A stretch of DNA of 64,000 bases from Actinomycetes bacterium. Its GTDB lineage: Bacteria > Actinomycetota > Actinomycetes > Nanopelagicales > Nanopelagicaceae. The DNA lies in NCBI GenBank assembly GCA_025355765.1, contig JANXZB010000102.1, forward strand, positions 46,829 through 110,828, given 5' to 3'. A program made the translations under genes and the position numbers. Below the pieces are notes generated by a model. The model saw nothing but the letters and a program-made list of their open reading frames with translations. It made no database searches and was not told where the DNA came from. Below, one piece after another: positions 1-8,844 of the stretch; position 1 is the first letter of the stretch; every line of letters starts with the position of its first letter.

Positions 1-3000
1 GCTTCATTTGATCAAGTCCTCGAACTTCTCTATCTCGGTGGACGTTCTCTGGCTCATTCAATCTTGATGATGATTCCTGAAGCGTGGGAGAATCACGCCT
101 CTATGCCAGAGAAACGCAAAGAGTTCTACTCCTTTCATGCCTCTTTGATGGAACCATGGGATGGTCCAGCGTGCGTGACTTTCACAGACGGTCACCAAGT
201 CGGAGCCGTCCTTGACCGCAATGGATTGAGACCTTCTCGTTACTGGGTGACAAAGGACGGCATTGTTGTGCTTGCAAGTGAAGTCGGAGTTCTAGATATT
301 CCCGCAGACGAAATTGTGAGAAAAGGACGCCTTCAACCGGGGAAGATGTTCCTTGTTGATATCGAAGCCGGGCGAATTATCGAAGATGAGGAAATAAAAG
401 ACCAGCTCGCCGATTCTGCACCGTACGGAGAATGGCTCCACGCAGGAATGGTGAAGTTGGTCGACCTTCCGGCACGTGAACATATTGTCTATCCGCACTC
501 ATCCGTCGTGCGTCGCCAGAGAGCATTTGGATATACCGAAGAGGAATTGCGAATCATCATCACGCCGATGGCTCGCAACGGCTCCGAGCCGCTGGGCTCC
601 ATGGGAACAGATTCACCGATTGCTGCCCTATCGGCTAAACCCAGATTGCTCTTTGATTATTTCTCCCAACTCTTTGCTCAAGTTACCAACCCTCCGCTTG
701 ATGCGATTCGCGAAGAACTCGTCACCTCTCTCAGCGGAGCAATAGGGCCAGAGCACAATCTCCTAGACCCAGGTCCAGCTTCCTGTCGCCAGATTCAACT
801 GGATTTTCCGGTCATCGATAACGATGAATTGGCCAAGATTATTCACGTCAATGCTGATGGCGATCATCCGGGATTTGCAGCACATGTAGTTCGCGGACTC
901 TTTCCTGTAGCAGGAGATGGTGCCGCACTTCGCCAGCGTCTAGAGGAGATACGAATTGAAGTCTCCCAGGCGATAGCAGATGGTGCTCGACTTATCGTTC
1001 TTTCAGACCGTGACGGAGACGCAGACAATGCACCGATTCCATCGTTGTTGCTCACCGCTGCAGTCCATCATCACCTTATCCGTGAGAAGACTCGCACGAT
1101 GGTTGGACTGATCGTCGAAGCAGGAGATGTCAGAGAAGTTCATCACGCTGCCGTATTGGTCGGATACGGAGCAGCTGCAATAAATCCTTATTTGGCTATG
1201 GAGAGCGCAGAGGACTTGGTTCATCAAGGCGTCATCACTGGAATATCGCCAGAAAAGGCCGTTCGAAACCTCATTAAGTCCCTTGGCAAGGGCGTTTTGA
1301 AGGTGATGTCGAAAATGGGCATATCAACAATTGCCTCATACACGGGTGCGCAGGTCTTCGAGGCAATCGGCCTTTCCCAAGAGTTGGTCGACGAGTTCTT
1401 TGTCGGCACAACATCGCGCTTAGGCGGAATCGGCCTTGATGTCATTGCCGAAGAAGCGATTGCCCGTCACCACATTGCATACCCACCAGGCGGGGAAGTC
1501 CCCGGTACGAAGCGCCTTCCTATCGGTGGAGAGTACCAGTGGCGTCGCGAGGGCGAACCGCACCTCTTTGATCCGGAGACTGTATTCACTCTCCAGCACT
1601 CAACGCGTAATAAGCGCTTCGATGTTTTCAAGCGGTACACGCAGAAGATTGACGAGCAGAGCAAGTCTTTGATGACATTACGCGGACTTTTCGAATTCAA
1701 CTTTGATGCTAATGCGCCCATTTCGATTGATGAAGTTGAACCAGTTGAGAGCATTCTCAAAAGGTTCTCCACGGGTGCCATGTCGTACGGTTCCATCTCC
1801 CAAGAGGCTCACGAGACAATGGCAATCGCCATGAACCGCATCGGTGGCAAATCCAATACCGGTGAAGGCGGAGAGGATCCCTCTCGCTTCATACCGATGG
1901 ATAATGGGGACTCCAAGCGCTCGGCGATCAAGCAGGTTGCCAGTGGTCGCTTCGGTGTCACGAGCGAGTACCTTGTAAATGCCGACGATATTCAGATCAA
2001 GATCGCACAGGGTGCCAAGCCCGGTGAAGGCGGACAGTTGCCAGGCAACAAGGTCTATCCATGGATCGCAAAAGTTCGGTACTCAACTCCAGGTGTTGGC
2101 TTGATTTCTCCTCCGCCACATCACGACATCTATTCGATCGAAGATTTAGCTCAGCTGATTCATGACTTGAAGAATGCCAACAAGAATGCGCGCATTCACG
2201 TGAAATTGGTGGCTGAGGTCGGAGTAGGAACTGTGGCAGCAGGTGTCAGCAAGGCACATGCTGATGTTGTTCTCATTTCCGGTCACGATGGCGGCACTGG
2301 TGCCTCTCCGCTGACCTCGCTCAAGCACGCAGGAGCACCATGGGAACTTGGATTGGCCGAGACTCAGCAGACCCTTCTACTAAACGGGCTGCGCGATCGC
2401 ATTGTTGTTCAAACGGATGGGCAACTCAAGACCGGTCGCGACGTAGTTATCGCCGCTCTTCTTGGAGCCGAAGAATTTGGTTTTGCAACCGCACCGCTTG
2501 TGGTTTCTGGTTGCGTAATGATGAGGGTTTGTCATTTGGACACCTGCCCCGTTGGAGTGGCAACTCAAAATCCAGAATTGCGCAAGCGTTTTACCGGCAA
2601 GCCCGAATTTGTCGAGACCTTCTTCCAATATATTGGCGAAGAAGTACGTGAGTATCTTGCACAACTAGGGTTTCGTTCCGTCGAAGAAGCCGTCGGTCGC
2701 ATTGAGATGTTGAAGACGAAGAAGGCGGTCGATCATTGGAAGGCAAGTGGCTTGGATCTTGCCCCCTTGCTCACCCGGCCCGACGTTGAGAGCACCTTGC
2801 ACCAAACAATTGCTCAGGACCACGGCCTAGATGCCGCCCTCGACAATACTTTGATCGAACTGGCCGAGCCCGCCCTTGCAAAAGGCGAGCCCGTGAAGTT
2901 CGAGATTTCCGTACGAAACGTCAATAGAACTGTCGGAACAATGCTGGGTGCCGAGATCACGAGAAAATATGGTGGTCGGGGCCTGCCTGCCAACACGGTG

Positions 3001-3666
3001 GATATCACTTTTCACGGCTCGGCCGGACAATCATTTGGCGCCTTTATTCCGCAGGGACTGACCCTTCGACTCTATGGCGATTCAAATGACTACGTGGGCA
3101 AGGGAATTTCTGGCGGTCGAATTATTGTGGTTCCAGATGTGACGGCGACTTTCCCCTCAAACGAAAATGTCATCGCTGGAAACGTCATCGGTTACGGTGC
3201 AACTTCAGGTGAGATCTTTATTCGAGGAGTTGTTGGCGAAAGATTCTGTGTCCGTAATTCTGGAGCGACTGCGATAGTTGAAGGAATCGGCGACCATGGC
3301 TGTGAGTACATGACGGGTGGTCAGGTTCTCGTGCTTGGTCGGACTGGACGCAATTTTGCAGCAGGCATGTCAGGTGGGCGCGCATTCGTGCTCGATCTCG
3401 ACCCTGCGCTCGTGAACAACGAGATGGTTGACATACTCGCGGTTCCGCGAGATCAAAGAGATGCCGTGCGTGACTTGGTTGCTCGGTTCTCTGACGAGAC
3501 TAATTCACAAGTTGCTGCTGAGTTGCTGTCAGATTGGGATGAGGCGATCCATCGCATAGCCATGGTTATGCCACGTGACTATGCGAGGGTGCTTAACGCC
3601 ATGCAAAGGGCGCAAGATGAGGGCCTTGCATCTGATACCTATGTAATGGAGGTTGCGAATGGGTGA
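1..3666 (+). CDS. gltB: Glutamate synthase large subunit, 5'-truncated by window edge
   Basis: Large (alpha) subunit of NADPH-dependent glutamate synthase, which makes glutamate from 2-oxoglutarate and glutamine-derived ammonia in the cytoplasm. The frame is open at base 1, and about 1220 of the usual ~1500 codons are visible. The N-terminal catalytic cysteine of the glutaminase domain therefore lies outside the window. Visible parts are the end of the glutaminase domain, the central domain, the FMN barrel and the C-terminal beta-helix domain. The 3Fe-4S ligands are the Cys codons at 2512, 2530 and 2545 (C-x5-C-x4-C, followed by PVGVATQ). The gene ends with an 8-nt overlap into gltD, so the two subunits are probably translationally coupled. 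Confidence 0.97.
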   Translation, partial: ASFDQVLELLYLGGRSLAHSILMMIPEAWENHASMPEKRKEFYSFHASLMEPWDGPACVTFTDGHQVGAVLDRNGLRPSRYWVTKDGIVVLASEVGVLDIPADEIVRKGRLQPGKMFLVDIEAGRIIEDEEIKDQLADSAPYGEWLHAGMVKLVDLPAREHIVYPHSSVVRRQRAFGYTEEELRIIITPMARNGSEPLGSMGTDSPIAALSAKPRLLFDYFSQLFAQVTNPPLDAIREELVTSLSGAIGPEHNLLDPGPASCRQIQLDFPVIDNDELAKIIHVNADGDHPGFAAHVVRGLFPVAGDGAALRQRLEEIRIEVSQAIADGARLIVLSDRDGDADNAPIPSLLLTAAVHHHLIREKTRTMVGLIVEAGDVREVHHAAVLVGYGAAAINPYLAMESAEDLVHQGVITGISPEKAVRNLIKSLGKGVLKVMSKMGISTIASYTGAQVFEAIGLSQELVDEFFVGTTSRLGGIGLDVIAEEAIARHHIAYPPGGEVPGTKRLPIGGEYQWRREGEPHLFDPETVFTLQHSTRNKRFDVFKRYTQKIDEQSKSLMTLRGLFEFNFDANAPISIDEVEPVESILKRFSTGAMSYGSISQEAHETMAIAMNRIGGKSNTGEGGEDPSRFIPMDNGDSKRSAIKQVASGRFGVTSEYLVNADDIQIKIAQGAKPGEGGQLPGNKVYPWIAKVRYSTPGVGLISPPPHHDIYSIEDLAQLIHDLKNANKNARIHVKLVAEVGVGTVAAGVSKAHADVVLISGHDGGTGASPLTSLKHAGAPWELGLAETQQTLLLNGLRDRIVVQTDGQLKTGRDVVIAALLGAEEFGFATAPLVVSGCVMMRVCHLDTCPVGVATQNPELRKRFTGKPEFVETFFQYIGEEVREYLAQLGFRSVEEAVGRIEMLKTKKAVDHWKASGLDLAPLLTRPDVESTLHQTIAQDHGLDAALDNTLIELAEPALAKGEPVKFEISVRNVNRTVGTMLGAEITRKYGGRGLPANTVDITFHGSAGQSFGAFIPQGLTLRLYGDSNDYVGKGISGGRIIVVPDVTATFPSNENVIAGNVIGYGATSGEIFIRGVVGERFCVRNSGATAIVEGIGDHGCEYMTGGQVLVLGRTGRNFAAGMSGGRAFVLDLDPALVNNEMVDILAVPRDQRDAVRDLVARFSDETNSQVAAELLSDWDEAIHRIAMVMPRDYARVLNAMQRAQDEGLASDTYVMEVANG

Positions 3667-5113
3667 TCCAAAGGGGTTTTTGACAACACCTCGAGAAACG
3701 CCCACGAGGCGTCCAGTTGACGTTCGTATTCAGGATTGGAAAGAGGTTTACGAACCTCAGCCACTCGAAGTTTTGCAGAAGCAGGCTGGCCGCTGCATGG
3801 ATTGCGGTATCCCGTTCTGTCATCAAGGTTGTCCGTTGGGTAACTTAATTCCTGAATGGAACGACTTGATGTGGCGGGGTGACAAGAACGAGGCCATGGC
3901 ACGTCTTCATGCGACCAATAATTTTCCCGAATTCACCGGACGGCTCTGCCCTGCACCGTGTGAGACCGCCTGCGTCGTGGCGATCAACGCCGAGGCAGTG
4001 ACGATTAAGCAGGTCGAACTTCGCACAATCGAAGAGGCATTTGCCAATGGCCAAGTTGTTCCACTTACTCCAGATCGACTCACGGGCAAGACCGTTGCCG
4101 TTATTGGCTCAGGTCCGGCAGGGTTGGCTGCGGCACAGCAACTAACACGTGCGGGACATACGGTGGCCGTCTACGAGCGGGCGCCGAAAATCGGCGGGCT
4201 CATGCGTTATGGAATACCTGAATTCAAAATGGAGAAGTCGATTCTGGATCGAAGAATTGTGCAGATGGAAGCCGAAGGAACTCGCTTTCGTGCGGGAGTC
4301 GAAGTTGGCACCGAAATCACTGGTCATCAATTGCGATCTCGATATGACGCAGTCGTCCTAGCAGTCGGTGCAACCCAATGGCGAGATCTGCCGGTCCCGG
4401 GACGTGAATTGGTTGGGGTCTACCAAGCGATGGAATACCTTCCTTGGGGAAATCTTCAGGCCTTGGGCGAAACCGAAGAGCCCCTCATTAATGTTCAAGG
4501 CAAGCATGTTGTCATTCTCGGTGGGGGAGATACCGGTGCAGACTGTTTAGGCACTGCAATCCGTCAAGGCGCGGCAAGTGTTACGCAACTTGAGATCATG
4601 CCTCGCCCAACGGAGGAGCGACCGAGTGCACAACCTTGGCCTACTTATCCGATGATCTATCGAGTTTCAAGCGCACACGAAGAGTTGGATAACCGAATCT
4701 TTTCCGTTTCGACGGAGAAGTTCGTTGGTGATGAAAATGGAAATTTGCGCGCCCTCTCATTGGTCGAAACTGAATTCATTGACGGAAAATTCAAGCCAGT
4801 GCCAGGCACTGAGCGTGAGATTCCTGCAGATTTCATCTTCCTTGCCATGGGATTCACAGGACCTGAAAAGAATGAACTTCTTACTCAACTCGAAGTCGAA
4901 TTCGATGAACGCGGAAATATTAAGCGCGATGAAAAATATCAAACTTCTACTGATTCAGTATTCGTATGCGGAGACGCAGGTCGCGGGCAATCGCTCATTG
5001 TCTGGGCCATTGCGGAAGGACGAAGTGCAGCTGCCGCAGTTGATGAATTCCTCACAGGACACACTCAATTACCGGCACCAATCCCACCCACAGCACGTCC
5101 GATGATGGTTTAA
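3659..5113 (+). CDS. gltD: Glutamate synthase small subunit
   Basis: Small (beta) subunit of glutamate synthase. It oxidises NADPH and passes electrons through FAD and Fe-S clusters to GltB. The N-terminus has the expected cysteine-rich cluster motifs (CMDCGIPFC and CPAPCETAC). Two dinucleotide-binding loops follow: [11 protein letters not shown] for FAD and [11 protein letters not shown] for NADPH. A TTG lies 6 nt upstream in frame, but ATG at 3659 is preferred because GGAGG (3648-3652) precedes it by 6 nt and MGDPKGFL is the usual family start. At 484 residues the length is normal. It overlaps gltB by 8 nt, and pyk begins 9 nt downstream. Confidence 0.97.
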   Translation: MGDPKGFLTTPRETPTRRPVDVRIQDWKEVYEPQPLEVLQKQAGRCMDCGIPFCHQGCPLGNLIPEWNDLMWRGDKNEAMARLHATNNFPEFTGRLCPAPCETACVVAINAEAVTIKQVELRTIEEAFANGQVVPLTPDRLTGKTVAVIGSGPAGLAAAQQLTRAGHTVAVYERAPKIGGLMRYGIPEFKMEKSILDRRIVQMEAEGTRFRAGVEVGTEITGHQLRSRYDAVVLAVGATQWRDLPVPGRELVGVYQAMEYLPWGNLQALGETEEPLINVQGKHVVILGGGDTGADCLGTAIRQGAASVTQLEIMPRPTEERPSAQPWPTYPMIYRVSSAHEELDNRIFSVSTEKFVGDENGNLRALSLVETEFIDGKFKPVPGTEREIPADFIFLAMGFTGPEKNELLTQLEVEFDERGNIKRDEKYQTSTDSVFVCGDAGRGQSLIVWAIAEGRSAAAAVDEFLTGHTQLPAPIPPTARPMMV

Positions 5114-5122
5114 GGTAGATGA

Positions 5123-6562
5123 ATGCGTAGAGCGAAAATAGTGTGCACATTGGGACCAGCGGTTGAGACTTCTGAAAAAGTTCACCAGTTGATTGAAGCT
5201 GGCATGAATATGGCCCGGTTGAATCTTTCCCACGGCTCATACGAAGAGCACCAAGCACGCCTAGATATGGTTCGTGCGGCTGCAAATGAACGAGGTCAGG
5301 CAGTAGCCATCCTGGTTGATTTGCAAGGGCCGAAAATTCGCCTTGCTCGTTTCGCACATGGTCCGCATGATTTGGCGCGCGGTGACATTTTCACGATCAC
5401 TACGGATGAGGTTGAAGGTACGAAAGAGCGCGTTGGTACCACCTACAAGGGTCTTCCTGGCGATTGCAACCCGGGGGACCGCATCCTTATAGATGATGGC
5501 AAGGTGACTGTCGAAGTAGTTGAAGTAAAGGGCAATGACGTTGTCACCAAAGTAATTGAGCCTGGAGCCGTCAGTAATAATAAAGGTATCAACCTGCCTG
5601 GCGTGGCAGTTTCAGTTCCAGCCCTTTCCGAGAAAGACATTGAGGATCTTCGATGGGGATTAAGAGCTGGCGCAGATTTCATTGCGCTCTCCTTCGTTCG
5701 TAACGCCGAGGATATTACTGGTGTTCATAAGATCATGGACGAGATGGGAATTCGAGTTCCGGTTATAGCCAAAATTGAGAAGCCGCAAGCGGTTGAGAAT
5801 CTGGAAAGCATTATTGATGCATTCGACGGGATTATGGTTGCCCGCGGTGATCTTGGCGTTGAACTTCCGATTGAGGATGTTCCCCTAGTGCAGAAGCGCT
5901 GCGTTGAAATGGCGCGCGAGTCTGCCAAGCCGGTAATTGTGGCCACCCAAATGCTCGATTCAATGATTTCAAATTCTCGCCCCACGAGGGCCGAAGCCAC
6001 CGATTGTGCGAATGCTGTTCTGGATGGCGCCGATGCTCTGATGCTTTCTGGTGAAACCAGCGTCGGAGAATTTCCGATCGAAACAGTTCAGACGATGGCT
6101 CGGATAATTGAGAAGACCGAAGAGGGCGGCCTCGACCGCATTCGCCCTCTCTCGCATAAGCCACGAACAAAGGGCGGCGCGATTACAAAAGCCGCTGCCG
6201 AAGTAGGGGAGATTGTTGGAGCTAAATTCCTCGTTGCATTTACGAAGAGCGGAGATTCTGCTCGTCGGATGGCCAGATTGAGATCGCATATCCCGATTCT
6301 GGCGCTGACTCCAGATGTCGGAACCTACAATCGAATGGCTCTTACTTGGGGTGTGGAATCTATGCTTGCCCCGGTGGTAAGCCACACAGATGAAATGGTG
6401 CGGCAGGTTGATTCTCTTCTCATTGAGTCAAAGCGAGCCGAAATAGGCGAAGTGATCATGATCGTCGCCGGAGCCCCTCCTGGAATTCCAGGATCAACCA
6501 ACGCCATGCGCGTTCACCGAATTGGAGATGCCGTAGGCGGTATCGCCCCTGCTTATCGCTAG
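5123..6562 (+). CDS. pyk: Pyruvate kinase
   Basis: Converts phosphoenolpyruvate and ADP to pyruvate and ATP, the last step of glycolysis. The 479-residue protein starts with the family signature KIVCTLGPA. It carries MNMARLNLSHG near residue 30, the catalytic/Mg-binding MVARGDLGVE segment in the middle, and a C-terminal allosteric domain. The ATG lies 9 nt after the gltD stop, so the two may be co-transcribed. Actinobacteria such as Streptomyces keep pyk next to the ANTAR regulator and liv genes, as here. Confidence 0.97.
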   Translation: MRRAKIVCTLGPAVETSEKVHQLIEAGMNMARLNLSHGSYEEHQARLDMVRAAANERGQAVAILVDLQGPKIRLARFAHGPHDLARGDIFTITTDEVEGTKERVGTTYKGLPGDCNPGDRILIDDGKVTVEVVEVKGNDVVTKVIEPGAVSNNKGINLPGVAVSVPALSEKDIEDLRWGLRAGADFIALSFVRNAEDITGVHKIMDEMGIRVPVIAKIEKPQAVENLESIIDAFDGIMVARGDLGVELPIEDVPLVQKRCVEMARESAKPVIVATQMLDSMISNSRPTRAEATDCANAVLDGADALMLSGETSVGEFPIETVQTMARIIEKTEEGGLDRIRPLSHKPRTKGGAITKAAAEVGEIVGAKFLVAFTKSGDSARRMARLRSHIPILALTPDVGTYNRMALTWGVESMLAPVVSHTDEMVRQVDSLLIESKRAEIGEVIMIVAGAPPGIPGSTNAMRVHRIGDAVGGIAPAYR

Positions 6563-6579
6563 ATCTTCGCTGGGAATTC

Positions 6580-6605
6580 GTGACATGGTGCGTTTTCGCT
6601 AGACT
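6580..6605 (+). promoter_or_regulatory. Possible promoter of the tRNA-pdtaR unit
   Basis: TAGACT at 6600-6605 fits the actinobacterial -10 pattern TANNNT and lies 9 nt before the tRNA 5' end. GTGACA at 6580-6585 resembles a -35 box, but the 14-nt spacing is short. TTCGTG at 6577-6582 would give 17 nt with a poorer match. Assignment rests on position and the -10 match only. Confidence 0.35.
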
Positions 6606-6614
6606 ATCTCGCGC

Positions 6615-6687
6615 GCCTCGGTACTCCAACGGTAGAGAGGGCAGTCTCAAACACTGCATAGTGTCGGTTCGAATCCGACTCGGGGCA
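6615..6687 (+). tRNA. tRNA with anticodon CAA (Leu codon UUG), short variable loop
   Basis: A 73-nt cloverleaf folds by hand. The acceptor stem is GCCTCGG (6615-6621) with TCGGGGC (6680-6686), including two G-U pairs. The D stem is CTC/GAG with a C-A mismatch at 13:22. The anticodon stem is GCAGT (6641-6645) with ACTGC (6653-6657) around the loop CTCAAAC, giving anticodon CAA. The T arm is GTCGG-TTCGAAT-CCGAC. The discriminator is A (6687), and CCA is not encoded. The anticodon says leucine, yet the variable loop is only 5 nt (6658-6662), whereas bacterial tRNA-Leu normally has a long variable arm. Charging identity is therefore uncertain. Confidence 0.85.
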
Positions 6688-6688
6688 C

Positions 6689-7291
6689 ATGAATTCAGAA
6701 TCCACACTCGGTGCAATCGCACCTCGCATCGTCGTCGCCGAAGATGAGGCTCTTATCCGCATGGATCTGGTGGAGATGCTCACCGAATCTGGTTACGAAG
6801 TTGTCGGGCAGGCAAGCAACGGACAAGAGGCCATTGCCCTCGTGCAAGAGCTGAAGCCGGACTTGGCAATTCTTGACGTGAAGATGCCCGTCATGGATGG
6901 GATCTCAGCGGCCGAGGCGATCATTCATGTATCGCCAGTACTCATGCTCACCGCATTCAGCCAGAAGGAATTGATCGAGCGCGCCCGTGATGCTGGGGTC
7001 ATGGCCTATGTGGTGAAGCCCTTTTCAATAACAGATCTCGTACCCGCGATGGAAATTGCAATGAGCAGACACAAGCAAATGACTTCCCTTGAGAAGGAAA
7101 TCTCCGATCTTCAGGATCGTCTAGAGACTCGCAAACTGATTGATCGCGCCAAAGGGATTCTTATGACCGCCCTCAATCTCACCGAACCACAAGCCTTCTC
7201 CTGGATACAGCGCGCCGCAATGGATCGAAGGATGAGTATGAAAGAGGTCGCGATGGCAGTCATTTCGCCAACGGCAGTCCCTGAGCGTTAA
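6689..7291 (+). CDS. pdtaR: ANTAR-domain response regulator (PdtaR-like)
   Basis: Two-component response regulator of 200 residues. An N-terminal receiver domain carries the acidic cluster AEDEALIRMD, the phospho-acceptor Asp in LAILDVKMP, the Thr of LTAF and the Lys of VVKPF. A helical linker and a C-terminal ANTAR RNA-binding domain (LIDRAKGIL to AAMDRRMSMKEVA) follow. It resembles mycobacterial PdtaR (Rv1626) almost throughout, and such proteins act by transcription antitermination. The sole in-frame start is ATG 6689, one base after the tRNA discriminator. The in-frame region upstream reaches a stop inside the tRNA, and no other ATG/GTG/TTG occurs before the receiver core. No Shine-Dalgarno is therefore possible. 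No sensor kinase lies nearby. Confidence 0.93.
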   Translation: MNSESTLGAIAPRIVVAEDEALIRMDLVEMLTESGYEVVGQASNGQEAIALVQELKPDLAILDVKMPVMDGISAAEAIIHVSPVLMLTAFSQKELIERARDAGVMAYVVKPFSITDLVPAMEIAMSRHKQMTSLEKEISDLQDRLETRKLIDRAKGILMTALNLTEPQAFSWIQRAAMDRRMSMKEVAMAVISPTAVPER

Positions 7292-7345
7292 CACTACGTT
7301 ACAAGTTCGTTATAACTGCGGTTTTAGTGCGTAAAGGGTTGTAAC
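7287..7345 (+). promoter_or_regulatory. Helically phased GTTAN-like direct repeats upstream of livJ
   Basis: Pentamers of GTTAN type recur every 10-12 bp: GTTAA 7287, GTTAC 7298, GTTAT 7309, a weak GTTTT 7321, GTAAA 7331 and GTAAC 7341. The first three are exactly 11 bp apart, so they lie on one face of the helix. OmpR-family regulators such as GlnR bind paired GTNAC-like half-sites with 11-bp periodicity in actinobacteria. The last repeat overlaps the proposed livJ -35 box. GlnR is only a suggestion. Confidence 0.4.
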
Positions 7346-7367
7346 CGAACTCTGCCACCGATAGCCT
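7339..7367 (+). promoter_or_regulatory. Putative livJ promoter
   Basis: TTGTAA (7339-7344) and TAGCCT (7362-7367) form a -35/-10 pair with a 17-nt spacer. This would place transcription start near 7374, about 38 nt before the livJ ATG. A Shine-Dalgarno AGGAAGG ends 7 nt before the start codon at 7412. Confidence 0.45.
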
Positions 7368-7411
7368 GACGCCCTCCCTGTCCCGGGACACAAGTAACAG
7401 GAAGGCCATAC

Positions 7412-8683
7412 ATGAAGAAGTCCTATCGTGCTATCAGCATCGTCGCATCTGTTGCGATGGTCGCTACAGCACTCCTAGCGGGAACTTCGGCGGCAGATGC
7501 CGCAACGAAGGTCCTCACAATTTCGTCCGATCTTCCTCTACAGGGATCATCGTTCGACTCCAATGATTCAACAAACAAGGCAATTGCGCTCTACCTCAAG
7601 CAGATCCACTACAAGGCCGGCAAGTACACGGTCAAGTTCAAGATCTACGATGATGCAACGGCGGCTAAGGGTTCATGGGATGACGCAAAGTGCGCCGCCA
7701 ACGCCCAGGCTCACGTTGCCAACAAGAGTGAAGTTGCAGTTATGGGTACTTACAACTCCGGTTGTGCAAAGATAGAAATTCCTATCCTTAACCAGGCTCC
7801 TGGTGGAGCAATGACCATGGTCTCTGATGCCAATACCAACCCTGGTTTGACTAAGAGCTGGAACCCAGGCGAGCCAGACAAGTACTATCCAACTGGTGCT
7901 CGTAACTACGCACGTGTTTGCACCACTGATGATGTTCAGGGTTCAGCCGCTGCGCAGTTCGCAAAGTCCATTGGTGTTAAGAGCGTATATGTTCTCAACG
8001 ACACACAGACCTACGGTCAAGGTGTCGCTCAGGCATTTACTACCGAGGCTGTTAAGCAGGGGCTTACTGTTCTTTCAAGCGGTGCATACGGCGAAGGCTG
8101 GGATGCAAAACAGTCCGACTACACCGCCCTATTCACCAAGATCAAGGCTCTTAACCCAGACATGATTTATGTCGGAGGAATCTTCGATAACAACGGTGGA
8201 CAGTTGACAAAGGACAAGGTTGCCGTTCTTGGAGACAACACGAAGGTTAAGTTCATGGCGCCAGATGGATTTACTGGTTACCCAGAATTCAACTCAATGC
8301 CAGAAGCTGATGGTGCTTACCTATCCTTCGCAGGTCTTTCCAGCGATTTGTTGGCGAAGATCGATCCAAAGGGTGCTGGCGCTAACTTCGTCAAGGCATA
8401 CAAGAAGGAGTACAAGAAGGACCCAGTTGGTTCATATCCGGTATACGGCGTTGCAGCTGTCCAGGTTATTTTGGCAGCGATCGCTAAGTCAGACGGAACC
8501 CGCAAGGGAGTAACCAACGCAATCTTCTCTGGTTCAGGAATCACAATTCCTGCCAAGACCTCTGTTCTCGGAAAGGCGCTGACAATTAGCACTCTTTCTG
8601 GAGACACATTGGCCAAGGACGTAACCATTGAGATTGTTAAGGGCGGACAAGAGACGACTTTGAAGGCTCAGACCGTCAAGTAA
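7412..8683 (+). CDS. livJ: Branched-chain amino acid ABC transporter, substrate-binding protein
   Basis: Extracytoplasmic binding protein of 423 residues of the LivJ/Leu-Ile-Val-binding type (periplasmic-binding-protein fold I). The N-terminus has two Lys, a hydrophobic stretch of about 20 residues and the signal peptidase I site TSAADA before ATKVL. There is no lipobox cysteine. The mature part begins with a strand typical of the family, and about two thirds in there is a YVGGIFDNNGG segment. It heads livJHMGF. The substrate class (branched-chain or other hydrophobic amino acids, amides) is inferred from family and operon; exact specificity cannot be read. Confidence 0.93.
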   Translation: MKKSYRAISIVASVAMVATALLAGTSAADAATKVLTISSDLPLQGSSFDSNDSTNKAIALYLKQIHYKAGKYTVKFKIYDDATAAKGSWDDAKCAANAQAHVANKSEVAVMGTYNSGCAKIEIPILNQAPGGAMTMVSDANTNPGLTKSWNPGEPDKYYPTGARNYARVCTTDDVQGSAAAQFAKSIGVKSVYVLNDTQTYGQGVAQAFTTEAVKQGLTVLSSGAYGEGWDAKQSDYTALFTKIKALNPDMIYVGGIFDNNGGQLTKDKVAVLGDNTKVKFMAPDGFTGYPEFNSMPEADGAYLSFAGLSSDLLAKIDPKGAGANFVKAYKKEYKKDPVGSYPVYGVAAVQVILAAIAKSDGTRKGVTNAIFSGSGITIPAKTSVLGKALTISTLSGDTLAKDVTIEIVKGGQETTLKAQTVK

Positions 8684-8701
8684 GTCGATTCAGTCTCAAT
8701 A

Positions 8702-8737
8702 AACTATCGGGGTGAGCGCATGCTCACCCCGATAGTT
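8702..8737 (+). terminator. Perfect 16-bp hairpin between livJ and livH
   Basis: AACTATCGGGGTGAGC (8702-8717) pairs perfectly with 8722-8737 around a GCAT loop. No T-run follows, so it is not a canonical intrinsic terminator. In transporter operons such hairpins after the binding-protein gene often limit read-through or protect the upstream mRNA 3' end, giving more binding protein than permease. That role is inferred. Confidence 0.7.
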
Positions 8738-8844
8738 CTGAGATAGATAATTAAAAATCGAATTCCCCGCATTCTTTATATATCTTTGAGTTTGTTCGTG
8801 TATTACGATGACCACCATATTGGGCAGAGCGCGAAGGAGTCTTA

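Noticed and set aside
5832..6385. Long minus-strand ORFs inside pyk
   Set aside because: They are shadows of the pyk frame without motifs; similar antisense ORFs occur in most genes here.
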